Part shown: positions 43,935-57,440 of the stretch, piece after piece
Layout: the number at the start of each line of letters is the position of its first letter
Numbering within the stretch: the first letter of the stretch is position 1
NCBI GenBank assembly: GCA_037954235.1
Contig: JBBMOA010000005.1
Coordinates: 1,567,501-1,631,500, forward strand
Source: Aulostomus chinensis
Taxonomy: Eukaryota; Chordata; Actinopteri; Syngnathiformes; Aulostomidae
Direction of reading: 5' to 3'
Length of the DNA stretch: 64,000 bases
Position numbers and translations under genes: made by a program
Notes under the pieces: model-generated
Database searches by the model: none
Told to the model about the DNA's origin: nothing
What the model saw: only the letters and a program-made list of their open reading frames with translations

Positions 43935-46900
43935 ATTTGGAGAAACTCTCACTCCATCACTGTAGCATCATGTGGAGGATAGTAGCAACTCTTACCACAT
44001 CACTGTCGCATCATTTTGAGATTTTTCAGAAACTCTCACCACATCACTGTCGCATCATTTTGAGATTTTTCAGAAACTCTCACCACATCACTGTAGCATC
44101 ATTTTGAGATTTTAAGAAACTCTCACCACATCACTGTAGCATCATTTTGAGATTTTAAGCAACTCTCACTACGTGACTGTAAGCATCATTTTAAGGTTTT
44201 AAGCAACTCTCACGACATCACCATAGCATCATTTTGAGGATAGTAACAAATCTCACTATGTGACTGTCAGCATAATTTTGAGATTTTTAGCAACTCTCAC
44301 TACATCACTGTCGTGTCATTTTGAGATTGTAAGCAACTCTCACCACATCACTGTAGCATCATTTGGAGGTTTTTAGCAACTCTTACTACAACACTGTAGC
44401 ATCATTTTAAGGATCGTAGCAACTCTCACTACATTACTGTAGCATCATTTTGAGGTTTTTAGCAACTCTTACTACATCACTTTAGCATCATTTTGAGATT
44501 TTTAGCAACTCTCACTACATCACTGGAGCATCATTTTGAGATTGTAAGCAACTCTCACTGCATGACTGTTGCATCATTTGGAGGTTTTTAGCAACTCTTA
44601 CTACAACACTGTAGCATCATTTTAAGGATCGTAGCAACTCTCACTACATCACTGTAGCATCATTTTGAGATTTTAAGCAACTCTCACTACGTGACTGTAA
44701 GCATCATTTTAAGGTTTTAAGCAACTCTCACGACATCACCATAGCATCATTTTGAGGATAGTAACAAATCTCACTATGTGACTGTCAGCATAATTTTGAG
44801 ATTTTTAGCAACTCTCACAACATCACTGTCGCATCATTTTGAGATTTTTAGCAACTCTTACTCCATCACTGGAGCATCATTTTGAGGTTTTTCGCAATTC
44901 TCACCACATCACTGTCGGCATCATTTTGAGATTGTACACAACTCTCACTACATCACTGTAGCATCATTTGGAGGAACTCTCACTCCATCACTGTAGCATC
45001 ATTTAGAGGATAGTAGCAACTCTTACCACATCACTGTCGCATCATTTTGAGGATCGTAGCAACTCTTACCACATCACTGTCGCATCATTTTGAGATTTTT
45101 CAGAAACTCTCACCACATCACTGTCGCATCATTTTGAGAAACTCTCACTCCATCACTGTAGCATCATTTGGAGGATAGTAGCAACTCTAACCACATCACT
45201 GTCACATCATTTTAAGGTTTGAAGCAACTCTGACTGCATCACTGGAGTATCAATTTGACGTTCGGAGCAACTCTCACTACATCACTGTAGCATCATTTGG
45301 AGGATAGTAGCAACTCTCACCACATCACTGTCGCATCATTTTTAGATTGTAAGCAACTCTCACGACGTCACTGGAGCATCATTTTGAGGGTAGTAGCAAC
45401 TTTCACTACATCACTGTCATATCATTTTGAGATTGCAAGCAACTCTCACTACATCACTGTAGCATCATTTTTGAGATTTTTAGCAACTCTCACTACATCT
45501 CTGTAGCATCATTGTGAGGTTAGTAGCAACTCTCACGACGTCACTGGAGCATCATTTTGAGGATAGTAGCAACTTTCACTACATCACTGTCATATCATTT
45601 TGAGATTGCAAGCAACTCTCACTACATCACTGTAGCATCATTTTTGAGATTTTTAGCAACTCTCACTACATCTCTGTAGCATCATTGTGAGGATAGTAGC
45701 AACTCTCACTACGTGACTGTCAGCATCATTTTAAGGTTTTAAGCAACTCTCACTACGTCACTGGAGCATCATTTTGAGGATAGTAGCAACTCTCACTAGA
45801 TCACTGTCGCATCATTTGGAGGATAGTAGCAACTCTCACTACATGACTGTCAGCATCATTTTAAGGTTTTAAGCAACTCTCACTACATCTCTGTAGCATC
45901 ATTGTGAGGATAGTAGCAACTCTCACTACGTGACTGTCAGCATCATTTTAAGGTTTTAAGCAACTCTCACTACGTCACTGGAGCATCATTTTGAGGATAG
46001 TAGCAACTCTCACTAGATCACTGTCGCATCATTTGGAGGATAGTAGCAACTCTCACTACATGACTGTCAGCATCATTTTAAGGTTTTAAGCAACTCTCAC
46101 TACATCACTGTAGCATCATTTTTGAGATTTTTAGCAACTCTCACTACATCTCTGTAGCATCATTGTGAGGATAGTAGCAACTCTCACTACGTGACTGTCA
46201 GCATCCTTTTAAGGTTTTAAGTAACTCTCACGACATCACAATAGCATCATTTTGAGATTTTTAGCAACTGTCACTACATGACTGTAGCATCATTTGGAGG
46301 ATAGTAGCAACTCTCACTACATTACTGGGAACTCTTACGACATCACTGGAGCATCATTTTGATGTTTTGAGCAACTCTCACTACATTACTGTAGCATTAT
46401 TTTGAGGATCGTAGCAACTCTCACGACATTACAGTAGCATCATTTTGAGGTTCGTAGCAACTCTCGCTACATTACTGTAGCATCATTTTGAGGTTCGTAG
46501 CAACTCTCACGACATTACTTTAGCATCATTTTGAGCATGGTAGCAACTCCCATTACATCACTGTAGCATCATTTGGAGGATCGTTGCAACTCTCACTACA
46601 TCACTGTCGCATCATTTTGAAATTCGTAACAACTCTCACTACATGACTGTCAGCATCATTTTGAGGTTCGTAGCAACTCTCACTACATCACTGTGGAATC
46701 ATTTTGAGGTTTTTAGCAGCTCTCACTACATCACTGTAGCATCATTTTGAGATTTTAAGCAACTCTTACAACAACACTGTAGCATCATTTTGAGGATAGC
46801 AGCAACTCTCACTGCATCACTGGAACATCATTTGGAGGATAGTAGCAACTCTCACTACATCACTGTAGCATCATTTTGAGGTTTTTAGCAACTTAATACA

Positions 46901-49900
46901 TTACTTTAGCATCATTTTTAGGATCGTAGCAACTCTCTCTACATTACTGTAGCATCATTTCTTAGGTTTGTAGCAACTCTTACTACATCACTGGAGCATA
47001 ATTTTGAGGTTTTCCGCAATTCTCACCACATCACTGTCGGCATCATTTTGAGATTGTTAGCAACCCTTACTCCATCACTGGAGCATCATTTTGAGGTTTT
47101 TCGCAATTCTCACCACATCACTGTCGGCATCATTTTGAGATTGTACGCAACTCTCACTACATCACTGTAGCATCATTTGGAGGAACTCTCACTCCATCAC
47201 TGTAGCATCATGTGGAGGATCGTAGCAACTCTTACCACATCACTGTCGCATCATTTTGAGATTTTTCAGAAACTCTCACCACATCACTGTCGCATCATTT
47301 TGAGAAACTCTCACTCCATCACTGTAGCATCATTTGGAGGATAGTAGCAACTCTAACCACATCACTGTCACATCATTTTAAGGTTTGAAGCAACTCTGAC
47401 TGCATCACTGGAGTATCAATTTGAGGTTCGGAGCAACTCTCACTACATCACTGTAGCATCATTTGGAGGATAGTAGCAACTCTCACCACATCACTGTCGC
47501 ATCATTTTTAGATTGTAAGCAACTCTCACGACGTCACTGGAGCATCATTTGGAGGATAGTAGCAACTCTCACCACATCACTGTCGCATCATTTTGAGATT
47601 GCAAGCAACTCTCACTACATCACTGTCGCATCATTTTTGAGATTTTTAGCAACTCTCACTACATCTCTGTAGCATCATTGTGAGGATAGTAGCAACTCTC
47701 ACTACGTGACTGTCAGCATCATTTTAAGGTTTTAAGCAACTCTCACGACATCACAATAGCATCATTTTGAGATTTTTAGCAACTCTCACTACATGACTGT
47801 AGCATCATTTGGAGGATAGTAGCAACTCTCATTACATTACTAGGAACTCTTACGACATCACTGGAGCATCATTTTGATGTTTTGAGCAACTCTCACTACA
47901 TTACTGTAGCATTATTTTGAGGATCGTAGCAACTCTCACGACGTTACAGTCGCATCATTTTGAGGTTCGTAGCAACTCTCGCTACATTACTGTAGCATCA
48001 TTTTGAGGTTCGTAGCAACTCTCACGACATTACTTTAGCATCATTTTGAGCATGGTAGCAACTCCCATTACATCACTGTAGCATCATTTTGAGGTTAGAA
48101 GCAACTCTTACCATATCACTGTAGCATAATTTTGAGATTTGTAGCATTTCTCACTACATCACTGGAGCATCATTTCTTAGGTTAGTAGCAACTCTCTCCA
48201 CATCACTGAAGCATCATTTCTTATGTTTGTAGCAACTCTCATGACATCACTTTCGCATCATTTCTTCGGTTCGTAGCAACTCTCAGTACAACACTGTAGC
48301 ATCATTTTTAGGTTCGTAGCAACTCTCACTACATGACTGTCAGCATCATTTTGAGGTTCGTTGCAACTCTCACCAAATCACTGTCAGCATCATTTTGAGG
48401 TTTTTCGCAACTCTCACTACATTACTGTAGCGTCATTTTGAGGATCGTAGCAACTCTCACGACATTACAGTAGCATCATTTTGAGGTTCGTAGCAACTCT
48501 CGCTACATTACTGTTGCATCATTTTGAGCATGGTAGCAACTCCCATTACATCACTGTAGCATCATTTTGAGGTTAGAAGCAACTCTTACTACATCACTGT
48601 AGCATAATTTTGAGATTCGTAGCATTTCTCACTACATCACTGGAGCATCATTTCTTAGGTTAGTAGCAACTCTCTCCACATCACTGAAGCATCATTTCTT
48701 ATGTTTGTTGCAACTCTCATGACATCACTTTCGCATCATTTCTTCGGTTCGTAGCAACTCAAATTACATCACTTTCACATCATTTTGAAATTAGAAGCAA
48801 CTCTCATGACATCACTTTAGCATCATTTTGAGGTTCGTAGCAACTCTCACTACATCACTGTAGCATCATTTTGAGATTTTTAGCAACTCTTTCTACATTA
48901 TTTTCAGCATTATTTTTAGGTCCGGAGCAACTCTCATTACAGCACTGTCAGCATCATTTTGAGCATAGTAGCAACTCTCACTACATCACTGTAGCATCAT
49001 TTTGAGCATAGTAGCAACTCTCACCACATCACTGAAGCATAATTTCTTAGGTTCGTAGCAACTCTTATTCCATCACTTTCGCATCTTTTTGAAATTAGTA
49101 GCAACTCTCATTACATCACTGTCAGCATCATTTTAGCATAGTAGCAACTCTCAGTACAACACTGCAGCATCATTTTGATATTGTTAGCAACTCTCAGTAC
49201 AACACTGTAGCATCATTTTTAGGTTAGTAGCAACTCTCACTACATGACTGTCAGCATCATTTTGAGGTTCGTTGCAACTCTCACCAAATCACTGTCAGCA
49301 TCATTTTGAGGTTTTTCGCAACTCTCACTACATCACTGGAGCGTCATTTTGAGGTTTGTAGCAACTCTTTCTACATTATTTTCAGCATTATTTTGAGGTT
49401 CGTAGCAACTCTCACCACATCACTGTAGCATAATTTTGAGGTTAGTAGCAACTCTCACTACATCACTTTCAGCATCATTTTAGCATAGGAGCAACTCTGA
49501 CCACATCACTGTCGCATCATTTCTGAGGTTAGTAGCAACTGTAATTACATCACTTTAGCATTATTTTGACATTAGTAGCAACTCTCACTACATTACTGTA
49601 GCATCATTTTTATGTTTTAAGCAACTCTCACTGCATCACTGGAGCATCGTTTCTGAGGTTAGTAGCAACTCTCATTATATCACTTTAGCATCATTTTGAC
49701 ATTAGTAGCAACTCTCATTACATTACTTTAACATCATTTTGAGATGATTAGCAACTCTCATATTCACTGTAATCATCATTTTGAGTGGAGTCGCAACTCT
49801 CACTACATGACTGTAGCATCATTTCTTAGGTTTGTAGCAACTCTCATTCCATCACTGTCACATTATTTTGAGGTTCGGAGCAACTCTCACCACATTACTG

Positions 49901-52385
49901 TAGCATCATTTCTTCGGTGAGAAGAAACTCTCATTCCATCACTTTAGCATCATTTTGAGATTACTAGCAACTCTCACTACATCACTGTAGCATCATTTTG
50001 AGGTTAGTAGCAATCTCATAACATCACTGTAGCATCATTTTGAGATTAGTAGCAACTCTCACTACATCACTGTAGCATCATTTCTGAGGTTAGTAGCAAC
50101 TCTCACCATATTACTGTCGCATCATTTCTGAGGTGAGAAGAAACTCTCATTCCATCACTTTAGCATCATTTTGAGATTACTAGCAACTCTCACTACATCA
50201 CTGTAGCATCATTTCTTAGGTTAGTAGCAATCTCATAACATCACTGTAGCATCATTTTGAGATTAGTAGCAACTCTCATTACATCACTTTAGCATCATTT
50301 TGAGGTTAGTAGCAACTCTCACCACATCACGGGAGCATCATTTTGAGGTTAGTAGCAACTCTCATGACATCACTTTAGCATCATTTTGAAATTAGTAGCA
50401 ACTCTCACTACATCTCTGTAGCATCATTTTGAAATTAGTAGCAACTCTCATTACATCACTGTAGCATCATTTTGAAATTAGTAGCAACTCTCACTACATT
50501 ACTGTCGCATCATTTCTGAGGTCAGTAGCAACTCTCATGACATCACTTTAGCATCATTTTGAAATTAGTAGCAACTCTCACTACATCTCTGTAGCATCAT
50601 TTTGAAATTAGTAGCAACTCTCATTACATCACTTTAGCATCATTTTGAAATTAGTAGCAACTCTCATTACATCACTGTCGCATCATTTTGAAATTAGTAG
50701 CAACTCTCACTACATCACTGTAGCATCATTTTGAAATTAGCAGCAACTCTCACTACAATACTGTAGCATCATTTTGAAATTAGTAGAAACTCTCATTTCA
50801 TCACTGTCGCATCATTTTGAAATTAGTAGCAACTCTCACTACATTACTGTAGCATCATTTTTATGTTTTAAGCAACTCTCACTGCATCACTGGAGCATCG
50901 TTTCTGAGGTTAGTAGCAACTCTCATTATATCACTTTAGCATCATTTTGACATTAGTAGCAACTCTCATTACATTACTTTAACATCATTTTGAGATGATT
51001 AGCAACTCTCATATTCACTGTAATCATCATTTTGAGTGGAGTCGCAACTCTCACTGCATGACTGTAGCATCATTTCTTAGGTTTGTAGCAACTCTCATTC
51101 CATCACTGTCACATTATTTTGAGGTTCGGAGCAACTCTCACCACATTACTGTAGCATCATTTCTTAGGTTTGTAGCAACTCTCATTCCATCACTGTCACA
51201 TCATTTTGAGGTTCGGAGCAACTCTCACCACATTACTGTAGCATCATTTCTTCGGTGAGAAGAAACTCTCATTCCATCACTTTAGCATAATTTGGGATTA
51301 CTAGCAACTCTCACTACATCACTGTCGCATCATTTCTTAGGTTAGTAGCAACTCTCACTACATCACTGTAGCATCATTTTGAGATTAGTAGCAACTCTCA
51401 CTACATCACTGTAGCATCATTTCTGAGGTTAGTAGCAACTCTCACTACATCACTGTAGCATCATTTCTGAGGTTAGTAGCAACTCTCACTACATCACTGT
51501 AGCATCATTTTGAGATTAGTAGCAACTCTCACTACATCACTGTAGCATCATTTCTGAGGTTAGTAGCAACTCTCATTATATCACTTTTGCATCATTTTGA
51601 AATTAGAAGCAACTCTCACTACATCACTGTAGCATCATTTTGAGATTAGTAGCAACTCTCACTACATCACTGTAGCATCATTTCTGAGGTTAGTAGCAAC
51701 TCTCACTACATCACTGTAGCATCATTTCTGAGGTTAGTAGCAACTCTCACTACATCACTGTAGCATCATTTTGAGATTAGTAGCAACTCTCACTACATCA
51801 CTGTAGCATCATTTCTGAGGTTAGTAGCAACTCTCATTATATCACTTTTGCATCATTTTGAAATTAGAAGCAACTCTCACTACATCACTGTAGCATCATT
51901 TTGACATGAGTAGCAACTCTAATTACATCAATGTAGCATCATTTTAAGGTTTTAAGCAACTCTCACTACATCACTTTAGCATCATTTTGAGATTAGTAGC
52001 AACTCTCACTACATTACTGTCAACATCATTTTTAGGTTAGCAACTCTCACGACATGACTCATTACTCATGTCATTACTGTTGCATCACTTCTCAGGTTAG
52101 TAGCAACTCTCATTACATCACTGTCGCATCATTTTGAGATTTTTGGCAACTCTCACAACATCACTGTAGCATCATTTGGAGGATCGTAGCAACTCTCACT
52201 ACATCACTGTCGCATCATTTCTTGGGTTTGTAGCAACTCTCACTACATTACTGTAGCATCATTTGGAGGATCATAGCAACTCTCACTACATCACTGTCGC
52301 ATCATTTCTTAGGTTAGTAGCAACATTCATCACAATACTTCATTTTGAAATTAGTAGCAACTCTCACTACATCAATGTAGCTACC
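43935..52385 (+). repeat. 43-bp satellite, about 195 copies, nested higher-order repeats
   Basis: Unit: AGCAACTCTCACTACATCAC, TGTAGCATCATTTTGAGATT, AGT. The tail varies regionally (TTTTT, GGATAGT, GGTTCGT, GAAATTAGT, GAGGTTAGT), as does CTGTAGC, CTGTCGC or CTGTCAGC. Larger blocks recur at offsets of about 217, 260, 518, 1,252 and 2,166 bp, for example 45,297 with 47,463 and 49,783 with 51,035. Frames within it are by-products. Confidence 0.97.
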
Positions 52386-52506
52386 ATAATACCATAATAA
52401 TACCATACATAGTAGTTACCAGAAATGAGAGCAGAGTTCAATTTCAATATAAAAGCGGGAGCCAGGAGACAAGACAGACACAAGGCCAACCAAGAACACC
52501 GCTAGG

Positions 52507-52690
52507 GCATGGACGTGACATTGCCGTCTGGGGAGGGAAGGGACAAAGGTTCTTCTTGAGATTTGTCTTCAGTGTTTCACTTTTTTTCCGATATTGGGGT
52601 GCTAACCTCAGAACTGGAAGGCTCCCCCGCAGTTTTTGTGAAATAAGACTTCACCTTTATGAAGGGGTGAGTCACATGGACTCTTAGGGA
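52507..52690 (-). other. HPFIKV-type coding remnant (right arm)
   Basis: Mirror copy of 24,677-24,850 with the same broken frame. Confidence 0.5.
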
Positions 52691-52719
52691 GCTGAGAACA
52701 GAAACGGTACCTGTCCTTC

Positions 52720-52790
52720 ACGTGTGTGTGTGTGTGTGTGTGTGTGTGAGTGTGTGTGTGTGAGTGTGTGTGAGTGTGTGTGTGTGTAAA
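52720..52790 (+). repeat. (GT)n microsatellite (right arm)
   Basis: Mirror of 24,571-24,629, longer and with GA interruptions. Confidence 0.93.
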
Positions 52791-53454
52791 ACACATACTG
52801 ACACACATTAAAATACCCATTCATGGGTTTTTATGAAGTTGATGGGAGGCCGTGCATTGTTTGACAATGACAGAGTCAGAGAAGGCAATCCTGGTTCAAA
52901 TTAATCTAACATGACACAAAACCTGACCGCTCTGGGGGGTTCATCTCTCACCTGACACAGTTGGTCACCCCCCCCCCCCCCATCAAACCTGTCACCATCA
53001 GAGGAAAGCTTCCAAGCTCACCTTTCCAGCAATAATCAGCTGCTGTCACCAACTAAGAGCGGTCAACATTTGCCACACTGGAGCCCGTTCACTACGGCTG
53101 GAATGAGGTGTTCCTGCAGCAACGTTAGCACCCCTGTTCATTCCCTGTAAATGTGGACCTCCGGAAACTTTCCCAGCTCCCCCAACTGTGGCAAGAGGCC
53201 CTCCAGTGTTAAGGGTGACACCTCCAGCCTCAGGAGTACCTTTTACATGCAGCATCCCAGTTCTCACCTTCCACCACACCACATCATTCCTACCTAAAGT
53301 CCTTCATGGGACCTCCATTTCAGGGGAAAGCGCGTTGCCATGTGGTGAGAGGATCCTTTCTTGATGCACCTGTCAGTGAGTTCCCACCACTTTCAGAGAC
53401 TTGAAAAGGTGCTGGTCAAGAAACACCATCTTGAAAAAAGAGAAACATCACTTT

Positions 53455-53790
53455 CTAAGAGAGTTTGTTGACAGGATTGAAGGCAGTTTGATGAGTGTCA
53501 TAGGGGGAAAGGAGGGTTCCCCAGCTGAACCACCAGCATGGTGTCTGCACCTCATGGAGATCCTGGGTCCTGGTCCAGGCAATGACAAGCAGCCTGAGAA
53601 AAGAAGGTAGAGAACCTGGGAGCTGGAGAAGCAGAGGGACTCTGGAGCACACGCAGGTCTCTGGTTCTGTCTGTTGGAGACTGTATTTTAGAACTGATAG
53701 AACCAGAACCATAGAAGGATAAATCAGTGAGTCATTAGGAGGATCAAAGAGGACAGAGAACGTAGTGAAATGAAGGAAGAACATTTATTT
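53455..53790 (-). repeat. dispersed repeat family A, right-arm copy
   Basis: Mirror of 23,570-23,880. Confidence 0.8.
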
Positions 53791-54384
53791 GAGTACATAA
53801 ACATTTGTCAATATTAAAAACACACATTAAACAGTTACATCACCAATTCAACATGATATTAGAAATTAGGAGTAAAAATGTGCTCATTAGTTCAAAACAA
53901 ACAACTAAAAGTGCTTTTAAATGAAAGGATCAATAAAACAAACGACTAAAGGCACTTTCACAACAAAAGATCAAAAGAAAAACCCAACAAAATTGGTTGG
54001 GAAGGAGGGCAAAGACCTGTCTGAGGAGGAGAAAGGGGGTGCACAGTCCTTCAGTTCTTGGGACCCCACTTCTCCCCAGCACCTTGAACTCCCTGAAAAT
54101 CCCTGCTATTGAACTGTAATCCTGTTTTGATGTGTTTCTGCAATGCTGCCTGCAGTGACACTGGAAGGAACCCTCAGGATTCATCCATGTCCTGGTCACA
54201 AGCCATGCCTACAAATCCAGCAGGGAGGTGCAAAGGTGCGGCCGTTAAGTGGGTTGGGATCACACGCTGCTTCCTCAGTGGGGGTTGGGTTTGGGTTAGG
54301 AGAATGGGTGGTGGACCACCCTTTCCCTGTTTCCACACATGTCTCCTGGTAGCCTGGTCTGGCCTGGAAACAAGTGGACACCAT

Positions 54385-54525
54385 CAGGGCCACAGAACTC
54401 CATCACAGCCAGAGCTGGGGGCCTGGTCCACCACCCGAAGCTGGTGGGGGTTCTGTTGGACAAAGATAGTGAAGGTGAGCTGTTACCCTTTTGGATCCTG
54501 GCTCTTGGAGTGTTGCTCTCTACAA
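54385..54525 (-). repeat. dispersed repeat with captured MAP4K piece (right arm)
   Basis: Mirror of 22,846-22,985, same junction between GGCCCCC and the kinase codons Gln-Leu-Trp. Confidence 0.75.
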
Positions 54526-55298
54526 CTGAGGCAGGGCCTCAGCACCGTGTGGCACGGCAGCTACAGGCTGCTGAACAGAAGGCTCAGCGGGGGGGGGGGG
54601 GGGGGGGTCAAGGCAGCACAGAGAACTGTGGGTAGCAGTCCTCCCTCCACCTGGGACCTCTACACCTCACGATGCAACACTTTAAAAATGGGATGCTGTT
54701 TTTGTTGTCTGCCCCTAAAGCCACTAAATAAATAGTACTTTAAAAACAGGACATGGACAGAGCAGCCACTCACTACCACTCAGAAGTGAGGACACCCTCT
54801 TCTTCAGTGGTGTCCTTTATTTGGACTACCTTCTACTTTGGAGATTCATACTGAAGACATCAAATATATCAAACAAGATACATGGAGTCATGGAGTAGAG
54901 CCAAGAATTGTTAAGAACTGGAACAGGTTTGATATTCTAGCTCCTCAAAGTGCCCTCCCTCTACTCGTCCTTCTCTCAGGGAGCTTCATGATGTCATCAC
55001 CTGAAAAGGTTCCCCTCTCAGGTTCACCTTGTCAGGTTCCTTGGTGGAACTTCCTACCTTCTTCCTGGGGTGGAGCATCAGTGGAGCTGAGCAGAAGTCA
55101 GGTTTGTCCCCAGCTGACAGCTCCCTTTACCAACTGGTAGAATTCCTGTCATGGCAGGAACCAGCAGCTCAGTAGAGAGGAACCACCATCCATCAGTCCT
55201 CTCAGACCTGAAGGTCAGGCGCTGTGGAAAACTGAGAAATCTTTGAACGTGTCCACGAGTGCAGTCGCAAAAACCAGGAGCTGCAACGAAACCGGCTC

Positions 55299-55660
55299 AG
55301 GTGAGGACCAGATCCAAGTCAGATTCCTAATGATGTCATCAGGGGGCTTTCCCAGTGTATTTGATCCTAGAATTCTGTCTTTGATCTCAGGACACATCAA
55401 AGAAACTGAATTCTGGCGAGTGTGTGAGAGCCTTCCAGGCTGGGCTAGAAAACCCACCTCAACCTTGTGTGCTCCAGAGGAGAAACCCCAAGCCTGTGTT
55501 GTAGCAGCAGGTAGAGCCATCAGTCCACCACCATGAAGCCCCACTTTGTCAAGGACCCTGCACATTGGAGACCTTTGGTTCCACCGCCGTGGCTTTGTGG
55601 ACACAGAGAAGGAGAAGGGACGGTCTCTCCATGCAGGGATCCATGAGCCACATGGAGTCC
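55299..55660 (+). repeat. chimeric zdhhc21/Tc1 module (right arm, full form)
   Basis: Bases 55,299-55,560 match 961-1,222, including the zdhhc21 ATG at 55,533. From 55,567 the sequence matches 3,629-3,730 (Tc1 transposase piece) and passes into the CT tract. About 2.4 kb of the zdhhc21 locus is missing between the halves. This copy lacks the 128-bp deletion of the left arm and so is closer to the source. Confidence 0.88.
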
Positions 55661-55940
55661 TCTCCTCCCCTCTCCCCTCCTCTCTCCTCTCCTCTCTCCT
55701 GTCTCTTCTCCTCTCCACTCCTCTCCTCTCCTCTCCTCGTCTCTCTCCTCTATTCTCCTCTCCTCTCTCTCTCCTCTCCTCCTCTCTCTCCTCTCCTCTC
55801 TCTCTCTCCTCTATTCTCCTCTCCTTCTCTCTCCTCCTCTCTCTCCTCTCCTCTCTCTCCTCTCCTCTCCTCTCTCTCTCTCTCTCCTCTCCTCTCTCCT
55901 CTCCTCTCCTCTCTCTCCTCTCCTGTCCTCTCCTCTCTCT
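55660..55940 (+). repeat. (CTCTC)n microsatellite (right arm)
   Basis: Mirror of 21,494-21,832, about 60 bp shorter. Confidence 0.96.
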
Positions 55941-57440
55941 AGAGCCCAAATCAGGTCAAACCAGAACAGGTGTGGGAAGGCCTCTGTCAAGGTCAAAGGT
56001 CACTGGAGACCGTCCTCTCAGTGTCTACATTCAAAAACCCCAACTTCAGCAACTCTGTCCCTCAACCTAAACCAACACTGCTGTTTCAGGAGCCCTCCAG
56101 CTCCTGGGCCCTGGTACATAGAGAGTTGAAACACACAGGACCTGGTCCTAGTGGGGCCGAGACCACGTGGACAGGTTTTGGTGGATGGAGCCCCAAGGGT
56201 TCACTGAACAAGCCCATTCAGCACCAACACCTCCAGATGGTGTGAGGCTGGACAGGTCTAAGGGCCTGGGTCTTTACTGCACTGTAAAAAAAAGGGTCAA
56301 AAGTCTGGCAGCAGCGTTTCCAGACGGTACCGTCCAATTACAGTCATGAACTGTTCCACAAAATTCCATGGAAGAAACTGTAAAAATACCCAGCAGCTTT
56401 CCCAGTCCAAACTGATGAAATTACAGTCCATTTAGTGTTGAGAAATGTGCTTTCAACTGCAGGAAAACAGGCCCATCATGGAAAACACATGAAGAACAAG
56501 GACCTTTCAGGTTCTTCTCTCAGTTCAGGGCTCTTACTGGTTCATTTATGAAACAAACCAGTCTATGAGCAGGAATTTCCCATTAGAAAAGTTCATTTGA
56601 CAGTGGAAAAGCAAGCGGAGTCCATCAAAATAGCCCAGTTTAAGGTCCGTCACTGTCAAGTGAAGCTACTGAGTTGTTACTTTCTGAAACTGAGCCAACT
56701 TTCTACAGTGATTTCCTGTCAGATTCTGGTTTCTCCAAGTATAAAAACTACAACAATGTATCAACACAGAATCTGTGCTTTGAACAATAGAGGATTTCTG
56801 CATCTTGCCAGTATTAGTCCATCACTTTAGAGGACTGGAAGGGTCAAACATTCATTGGACAATGGAAAACCAAGCATCGTCCATCAAAATCCATGAACAA
56901 CAGCTCCATTCAAACAGAAGCTCTGGAATTGGAGTGTGTTAAAGTGAAGTTCTGGAATGTTCCACTTCATCTACAGGGATTTCCCATTAAAGAACAGATT
57001 TTACTACGTTCAGTGTTCCAACATGAACCTTCAAGGAAACACAAAGGTCTGTAAATGTGTGGCATTGAACACACTCGTTTCAGTGAATTGTGAACAAACA
57101 TTTCTTGTTAAAAATGTTGAAAAAGCAGCAGAGTGTCAGAACAGGAAGTGACGCCACATTCAAGGCAACCTGGCAAAGTAGGAATGCAGCATTGTTTTAT
57201 ACAACTGTCCGATGAAGTGTTGGACTGCCAAAACAGTGGTTTTGATGTGGAACAAAGGAACTGATGTAGAGATACTTGAAGGAAAGGTTCAGTATTTGAA
57301 CTCTGGGCCCAAGCGTCATGTTGTCAGGGACTTTCTCCATTCTTAGAAACCACAGCTTTGCTCGGTCCCTGCTCCGCCTGTCCAGCAACACCAGGAAGGC
57401 CTAAAACTCTCCTCCAAGGGCAGAAGGTCTTTGAAAACTA

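Larger units (their letters stand above)
24940..52412. other. spacer of the giant inverted repeat
   Basis: About 27.5 kb between the arms, present once. Its gene fragments, transposon remnants and satellites are listed separately. The last 8.4 kb before the right arm is one satellite array. The left border at 24,939/24,940 has no obvious terminal motif; the right border follows a short ATACCATAAT repeat at about 52,384-52,410. Confidence 0.9.

Noticed and set aside
37371..52385. CRISPR-like arrays
   Set aside because: The arrays are head-to-tail tandem repeats without unique spacers, in vertebrate-type DNA.
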